This document shows, piece by piece, positions 56,434 to 64,000 of a stretch of DNA of 64,000 nucleotides. The stretch is taken from assembly GCA_032622095.1 (NCBI GenBank), contig CP136062.1, forward strand, positions 143,610,351-143,674,350. Direction: 5' to 3'. The translations under genes and the position numbers were made by a program. The DNA is from Siphonodentalium dalli. Taxonomy: Eukaryota > Mollusca > Scaphopoda > Gadilida > Siphonodentaliidae. A model generated the notes under the pieces. It ran no database searches and was not told where the DNA came from. It was given only the letters and a program-made list of their open reading frames with translations. Positions within the stretch are counted from its first letter, which is position 1, and each line of letters starts with the position of its first letter.

Positions 56434-58640
56434 TTTTAATTACATCAGGTACTTATAATAAATGATAGTTCATTCAGACAACATCCTCTAAGTTGCCTAA
56501 TAATAGAGACAAACTAATAATAGTGATGGTGGGATTTTTTAGCTAAAATTAATAATAGTAACCACAGCAATTTCACTCTATGTCTCTTAGTGATCTGATC
56601 ATGGGAAGTGTTCTCCAAATATAATAACAGTGTTGACACTATCATATTATTGACACTATTATTGCACATGAGAGTACCGTTACTAGTACATGTACTAGTA
56701 GATGCTAATATGAGTAAGTCATTATCAAGTCTGGCTCTTCCTGAATTCAACTAGCATAGTGATATTCAACTACATGTATTATATCTTAATTGTACTACCA
56801 TACACAATGTATACTGGTACGGTATATACGTAAACTCCAGGTTTTCTCTATTTTTACTAAAACTTCATGGAATCATCTCACTTCGTAATGCACAACCACT
56901 TAAAATATACATGTATATAACACTATAATTTTAACAGAGCAAATGAGAAGGCATCATATTCCAATATAAAAAGAATTCTACAGCTTATTACAGGAGACCT
57001 GTTTATTTCATAATGGCAGAAGTACATGTGCATGTACCGGTATGCCATTTGAAATTTGAATGACATTATAAATAACTTCTCACCAAGATGATTTCAAAAT
57101 TCTAACTACTAGTACAAGTAAATCAGTTAAATAATCAAAAATGCCAGCACCGATATATATACTGTACTTAGTACATGTAGTAGGTACCGTACATGAGATA
57201 TTTTCACCACTTCATAATAGTTGAATATATACGGTACATGTACAGGTGTGACAAATCAACTTCCCCCCTGCGCATCTCCCCCCCCCCCCCGGGGGGGGGG
57301 GAGATAAACTGGTTTTACCTAGTTTATCTCCCCCCCGGGGGGGGGATGACCTACATGTAGGTTATCTCCCGCCCTGATCATAGCCCCCCCCCGCCTGAAT
57401 TTTCCATACCTTAACATCTATTGGCGTGAGATAGTCTCATTTTATCATTCACTATGACTATGTGACGTAGAAAAACTATCATTGGTGGCAAGGAAGCATG
57501 TCTTTTCTTCGGCAGAGACATTATTGTTCAGATTTTTTTTTATTGAAAATCACCCAGTTTATCTCCCCCCGCCTGAATTTTCCATACCTTAACATCTATT
57601 GGCGAGTTAGTCTCATTTTATCGTTCACTATCACTATGTGACTAAGAAAAACTATCACAGGTGACAAGGAAGCATGATTTTTCTGTAAAAGAGACAATAA
57701 TTATAGTTCGGAGAATTTTCATTGGAATTTACCTAGTTTATCTCCCCCCCCCCGCCTGGATTTTTCACACCTTAACATCTATTGGCGAGATAGTCTCATT
57801 TTATCATTCACTATGACTATGTGACTTAGAAAAACTATCATTGGTGGCAAGGAAGCATGTCTTTTCTTCGGCAGAGACATTATTGTTCAGATTTTTTTTT
57901 ATTGAAAATCACCCAGTTTATCTCCCCCTCCCCGCCTGAATTTTCCATACCTTAACATCTATTGGCGAGTTAGTCTCATTTTATCGTTCACTATCACTAT
58001 GTGACTAGGGGGGGGGAGAAACTGGGTGATTTTCAATAAAAAAAAATCTGAACATTAATGTCTCTGCCGAAGAAAAGACACGCTTCCTTGCCACCAATGA
58101 TAGTTTTTCTAAGTCACATAGTCATAGTGAATGATAAAATGAGACTATCTCGCCAATAGATGTTAAGGTATGGAAAATCCAGGCGGGGGGGGGGAGATAA
58201 ACTAGGTAAATTCCAATGAAAATTCTCCGAACTATAATTATTGTCTCTTTTACAGAAAAATCATGCTTCCTTGTCACCTGTGATAGTTTTTCTTAGTCAC
58301 ATAGTGATAGTGAACGATAAAATGAGACTAACTCACCAATAGATGTTAAGGTATGGAAAATTCATGCGGGGGGGGGGGGAGATAAACTGGGTGATTTTCA
58401 ATAAAAAAAAATCTGAACAATAATGTCTCTGCCGAAGAAAAGACATGCTTTCTTGCCACCAATGATAGTTTTTCTACGTCACATAGTCATAGTGAATGAT
58501 AAAATGAGACTATCACGCCAATAGATGTTAAGGTATGTAAAATTCAGGCGGGGGGGGGGAGATGATCATGGCGGGGGGGGGAGATAACCTAGGTCAACTT
58601 CCCCCCCGGGGGGGAAGTTGATCAGGGGGGAGATAAACTG
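56434..58640. repeat. Repeated element F, copy 1
   Basis: From TTTTAATTACATCAGG the sequence matches 62507-64000 at an offset of 6072 with very few changes. The left 830 bases hold many ACATGTAC and TACCGGTA palindromes and the right part is the inverted array. The right limit cannot be set because copy 2 is cut by the window end. Confidence 0.85.
57265..58632. repeat. Giant inverted array of about 180-base units bounded by poly-C/poly-G
   Basis: The left half has units in the order A, B, A, partial B. Units start at a poly-C tract with GCCTGAATTTTCC and CTTAACATCTATTGGCG. A has GGCAAGGAAGCATG and CTTCGGCAGAGACA; B has GTGACAAGGAAGCATG and GAGACAATAATTATAG. At about 58006 the orientation flips and A', B', A' follow as complements, with poly-G tracts. 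The whole can fold into one hairpin of well over 1 kb, and the ends carry smaller C/G palindromes. Confidence 0.88.
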
Positions 58641-61600
58641 TTACACCGGTACAATGGAATTCAAGTTGTGTCAGACCTGTTGTTTGGCATAAACAATGTA
58701 CCAGTAAGTGACTTTGGTGATCACTGTTAGTCATTGATTTTGATAACATAAGTTCATGATTTTTACAAAATAATTTTAATGAATCAAAACCATGTGCAGC
58801 CGCATGTGTAACATGTAACTGTCTTTGTCCATTAGTCATTGTCCAAGTCTGGTTTAGTCTTGATCTAATGATCAAAGGCGGAATGTTACTAGTATGTACC
58901 GGTAACTTATGATCATGATCCGGGAGTCTGATGAATTATAATCCATTTCACAGCATTGTCCATGTCTGCATGTTTCATGACATGTAGCTACTGTACTTCT
59001 AATCAGTCTAATGTACTATGCAGAATGATAGAATCTAAATGAACATTCAATGACCTTTTACGGCATCAGCGTTGACTGCATTTCAGCATTGACGGGCTGA
59101 GGAGTCCAGAATAGAACTATAATCATCATATTTTGCAATAATCATTACATTCACATTGTTTGCATTCTTCCATTGCCTTGGCTTGGGTCAATCAGTGCTA
59201 TTCACTTATTCGAGTCAATGTCCATGATAATAACAGTTGAATACGGCAAAGCTTGACCTGCCACACTCAGTGACTCACACACAGTGTCTGTGACCAGTCC
59301 AGTGTTAGTTCAGTCATGAACGTAGTGCGTATCCATCTACGCTGGAAGCAGCAATCTGCGAAAGCGTTCATGTTGACCAACTTCACCAAGTCCAGTGTGC
59401 GATATTCGGATTGGTCCCGTCACTTCACATGATATTTTCTGATAATTAAGCGGTATTTCTAACATCCAAACGGGTTAAAACAGTCTATATCTAATCCGTT
59501 GTGTACACGAAAGAATGAGATACACATTTTCTGCGAATAATGAACGAAACAAGCAGATATGACAGATGAAAAAACTATTTATTTTTAACACATAAAAATT
59601 CGGAAATTCCACACCGGAAGTTCGGCTGCGCATTGCGAATGTGCAGGGTGGCGAATACGGACTGTGAAATAACGTACTCTAAATCTGGGAACAATTTATC
59701 CCCAATTTCATGCACAAGAATGTTTAAACATTACCATAACATATTCGACTTGTTTTTAATTTGTTTTCATGAAAAGGAATGATAAAAGGCACAATAAACA
59801 TATCTAGAACGACAAATAAATCCAAATTAGCCATTTCCCCGTCATATTTCGGTCAGGCAAGCGAGGTACAAAAATGTATGAATCTGAGTACGAAAGTCGG
59901 AGTGTTCCTCTATCGTATTGCAATAATCGCCAACCTATTATAATATTAAAAAGCTATGCAGGGGGATAACTCGGAAAAAAAATTATTGTTGTGGAAAAAG
60001 TCTCATTGCAGCGCTTTAAGTAAATAAATTTTTCTTCTTTGATAATTTTCAAATTAGCCTGAATTAGACATTAAGTGTCATTTACATACTAGTATATGCA
60101 GGTAATTATGGGATATAATAATTACAATGTGAATAAAACTGTAATGTGTCCTGGCCCCTCTTCACATCTATTTAAATAATATTTTTGTACTTTTCAGAAG
60201 ACTATCCAAGGAAGGTTATATTTTTGTTTCTTTCAATAAATGTTATTAAAACTTTATTTCATGTCTACTTATTTACTTATTGATGGTTGTCAACAACACT
60301 GAAACAAATAATTTGACAATTCAAATAATTATTTGACAAAAGTATATTTAAAAATCAATTTAGTATACAAACACTGATACAAATATTTAGTTCATACATT
60401 ACACTCATGCATCAACTAACTGTATGAGTAAAGAGACTGTCATGAAGTATAAGAATTATTGTAATATTCTGTCATGAGTTGTTAGCTGATATTGTCAGAC
60501 TGCATTAAGTTCACCCTACCCTAGAGCTATCTGAAGTATTTTTTTTATTGATCTACACCGTGAACTAGACAATTTTCAATATAAAAACTGCCAAGCAAGC
60601 TGAAACAGACACAATAAAAAAAAATTGCGCGCAAAAAAAATCAATGAAAATTTTGGGACCAACCCCCACAATATTCACTATTTTTCCATTTTATATCAAC
60701 TTATGGGAGTAATTATAACAATATTGAATGTATTAGTGCTTCTCATATTGCAACAAGCCACAACATATAAACAAATATGTTTAAAACAGTTGAAAATATG
60801 TCAATGAAAAAAAAAATGCAAAAAAGGTGGTCAAAAACTGTTTCCGGCCTCGGGTACCCACCCACCCCCCACCTCATGTCTCGTAAACAAATTTGCCCCC
60901 CCCCCCGAGTTAGTTATAAATTATTCGCTCAAAACTGATGTTATTGTCATGTTAGCGAGCGATACTGGAATAATCGTAAGACCTCAGTTCAATCTAAAGC
61001 AATTTAAAGCGCCTCAGTATTGCAGCATACATGTATATATTCACACTCCAACCAAGCGGATGTCATTTAGGCTGCTGAACAATAGAACAGTCTCATTGTT
61101 TATAAATAATTTTGGAAACATTTATCAGGAAAAAATTGCAAGCGCTGGAAAAAATTGGGTTTTCTGGGCTCCAGACCACCTACCCACCCCGGCCATGATT
61201 GCGGAATTTTTCGTCAGACCCACCCTCCGATACAACACGGACAATCCATTAAGGGTCAGACGCATGGTTTGACAACATTTCCTCGTATTTCAAAAATGGA
61301 TTTTCTCAAAATCAGCCAGGAACTTCTTTGTGACGTTTGATACGAACGATTATTGTGACATAGTATTTAATGACCATCGACCCATTGGATATTATAACCT
61401 CATTTACTTTAATTTTATGGCATGAACAATATCTAGAATTTCAGTTCATATATCCATGATATCATATCTCAAGATCATGAGGAGACTTAATTATTCTTGA
61501 TTCCAGAAATTTAATTATATTCATTTAGAAAGGCAATTACCCATAATTTTGTTTCTATTTTTGAGAATTTCCATGTCGTTCCTGTTGATGAATGAAACAT

Positions 61601-62360
61601 TGGGCTGAGATGAGTTGTGAGTCATGGGTTCATAACCAAGTTAATGGTGACCACTATATCTCTCAGCACAGTGACCTTATTCTGGTCACTGCCCTCTGCT
61701 TGAGTGGACCACACAGTGTATCAACATTTATTTCCATTGGGCTGGAATATCTGCGACTGCTTTATTCGTTATTATAATATTTGGGTCTATGATGCTATAT
61801 TATGCCATTAAAATCTAACTCAACGTGATACAAATGAAGCCTCCTCGCATATAGCCAAGACAATAACCTATTTGGTAATTGGAGTTTTGTGTGAAATATT
61901 CTAGCAGTTCTTAGTACCGAAAGGGACAAAAAATAATATATGTTCGACCTCTCAAATGTATTACATTTCATTGTTTTTGTTGTTTCTTAATAATTTCTCA
62001 GATTCTATATACACTGGAGATGATTATATTAGAAACTCGAGATTTGTTTGCTAGAGAGATCCAGAACAATTCTTCGTTAAAACTCTCTTGCCATTTGTGG
62101 CTGGATTTCTGTAAAGCGTGCGTAAGATCGCAGACAGATATTTCAACAGTTGTGAGTCATGCATAATAATAACTGAGTTTTGTCAATAACTTTGCATGTT
62201 CATTGTTATGGAACATATATTGCACTATATTTTATTGAAGTTGAAGTGACGTCTCTCCTCATCAACGTGACAGACAATCATATCTACGCAGTTACCATGG
62301 ATATAGGCATGCATTAGCTGCCATTGTTACAGGCAGAATTAACGAAGTTGCGGAACACCT
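58641..62360. other. Intron-like or intergenic sequence
   Basis: TTCAGTCATGAACGTAGTGCG at 59309 has relatives at 43570 and 44010, a dispersed repeat. The stretch 60850-61275 has poly-C, CACCCACCC words and a 107-codon plus-strand ORF without recognisable domain or splice borders. No gene is supported. Confidence 0.4.
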
Positions 62361-62455
62361 ACAATAGATTTATTTATTTATTTATTTATTATAGTGACGT
62401 TATGTTAACAAACACCCGGCCCATAGGGCCTATAAGTCACTTGGTACACAAATAC
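62361..62455 (-). repeat. Retroelement 3' tail candidate
   Basis: A run of TTTA repeats followed by GGCCCATAGGGCC and CACTTGGTACACAAA looks like the minus-strand 3' end of a LINE or SINE with an AAAT-type tail. No coding part is attached. Confidence 0.35.
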
Positions 62456-62506
62456 AATATTATTATTATTAATGCATGGCTATTTAGATAGTTTTGATTG
62501 TCTGAT

Positions 62507-64000
62507 TTTAATTACATCAGGTACTTATAATAAATGATAGTTCATTCAGACAACATCCTCTAAGTTGCCTAATAATAGAGACAAACTAATAATAGTGATG
62601 GTGGGATTTTTTAGCTAAAATTAATAATAGTAACCACAGCAATTTCACTCTATGTCTCTTAGTGATCTGATCATGGGAAGTGTTCTCCAAATATAATAAC
62701 AGTGTTGACACTATCATATTATTGACACTATTATTGCACATGAGAGTACCGTTACTAGTACATGTACTAGTAGATGCTAATATGAGTAAGTCATTATCAA
62801 GTCTGGCTCTTCTTGAATTCAACTAGCATAGTGATATTCAACTACATGTATTATATCTTAATTGTACTACCATACACAATGTATACTGGTACGGTATATA
62901 CGTAAACTCCAGGTTTTCTCTATTTTTACTAAAACTTCATGGAATCATCTCACTTCGTAATGCACAACCACTTAAAATATACATGTATATAACACTATAA
63001 TTTTAACAGAGCAAATGAGAAGGCATCATATTCCAATATAAAAAGAATTCTACAGCTTATTACAGGAGACCTGTTTATTTCATAATGGCAGAAGTACATG
63101 TGCATGTACCGGTATGCCATTTGAAATTTGAATGACATTATAAATAACTTCTCACCAAGATGATTTCAAAATTCTAACTACTAGTACAAGTAAATCAGTT
63201 AAATAATCAAAAATGCCAGCACCGATATATATACTGTACTTAGTACATGTAGTAGGTACCGTACATGAGATATTTTCACCACTTCATAATAGTTGAATAT
63301 ATACGGTACATGTACAGGTGTGACAAATCAACTTCCCCCCTGCGCATCTCCCCCCCCCCCCGGGGGGGGGGGGGAGATAAACTGGTTTTACCTAGTTTAT
63401 CTCCCCCCCCGGGGGGGGGGATGACCTACATGTAGGTTATCTCCCGCCCTGATCATAGCCCCCCCCGCCTGAATTTTCCATACCTTAACATCTATTGGCG
63501 TGATAGTCTCATTTTATCATTCACTATGACTATGTGACGTAGAAAAACTATCATTGGTGGCAAGGAAGCATGTCTTTTCTTCGGCAGAGACATTATTGTT
63601 CAGATTTTTTTTTATTGAAAATCACCCAGTTTATCTCCCCCCGCCTGAATTTTCCATACCTTAACATCTATTGGCGAGTTAGTCTCATTTTATCGTTCAC
63701 TATCACTATGTGACTAAGAAAAACTATCACAGGTGACAAGGAAGCATGATTTTTCTGTAAAAGAGACAATAATTATAGTTCGGAGAATTTTCATTGGAAT
63801 TTACCTAGTTTATCTCCCCCCCCCCGCCTGGATTTTTCACACCTTAACATCTATTGGCGAGATAGTCTCATTTTATCATTCACTATGACTATGTGACTTA
63901 GAAAAACTATCATTGGTGGCAAGGAAGCATGTCTTTTCTTCGGCAGAGACATTATTGTTCAGATTTTTTTTTATTGAAAATCACCCAGTTTATCTCCCCC
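62507..64000. repeat. Repeated element F, copy 2 (cut by window end)
   Basis: Copy of 56434-57928 in the same orientation, 6.07 kb apart. It covers the palindrome-rich left part and the first three units of the array. Confidence 0.92.

Noticed and set aside
60949-61272. 107-codon ORF
   Set aside because: Overlaps a poly-C and CACCC-rich dispersed repeat. No domain and no splice borders.

Overview
This is animal nuclear DNA, AT-rich and repeat-dense. It has spliced exons with GT-AG borders, a Penelope-like element with a GIY-YIG domain, a decayed LINE of the CR1/L2 type, Helitron-type repeats, many MITEs, and secreted-protein modules (C-type lectin-like and thrombospondin type 1). There is no bacterial gene organisation. 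The LINE 3' end with its short ATTG tail and the many ACATGTAC-type palindromes remind me of marine invertebrates, with a lophotrochozoan such as a mollusc or brachiopod most likely and a lancelet or hemichordate possible. That placement is inference.

Layout. Positions 1-14.2 kb are a tandem segmental duplication with a period of about 8.1 kb. The two visible copies (1-5964 and 8130-14118) differ by scattered substitutions and a few indels, and both end at a TA microsatellite. Each copy holds, on the minus strand, an ORF1/gag-like gene and, on the plus strand, a TATA box followed by a small first exon coding for a signal peptide. A 5'-truncated Penelope-like element lies next to the ORF1 gene. 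Positions 14.2-26.4 kb are intron-like sequence with TTAA-type and other MITEs, long palindromes, a tRNA-like SINE fragment, a C-type lectin-like exon (20968-21096) and a tryptophan-rich candidate exon (24917-25015). Positions 26.4-35.4 kb are a head-to-tail chain of nine non-autonomous Helitron-like units joined at CTAG|TC borders, with a 2.6 kb segment of the chain duplicated. Positions 35.6-38.4 kb are a broken LINE on the minus strand. Positions 38.4-50.3 kb hold the thrombospondin type 1 exon (41497-41661), perfect or near-perfect inverted repeats and further MITEs. Positions 50.3-54.7 kb are a dense block of palindromes and terminal-inverted-repeat elements. Positions 54.7-64 kb hold a repeated element (56434 onward and 62507 to the window end) that carries a giant inverted array bounded by poly-C and poly-G tracts.

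How the genes fit together. The signal-peptide exon ends in phase 1. The lectin-like, tryptophan-rich and TSP1 exons all begin and end in phase 1, and all lie on the plus strand in order. They can therefore be spliced in frame into one secreted modular protein of about 40 kb genomic span, with a duplicated first exon and promoter. This gene model is inference from splice sites and phases. Nearly everything else is mobile or repeat DNA. The most unusual structure is a set of six long palindromes in which the arms pair almost perfectly except where the tetranucleotide CGAG occurs in the same orientation on both arms.
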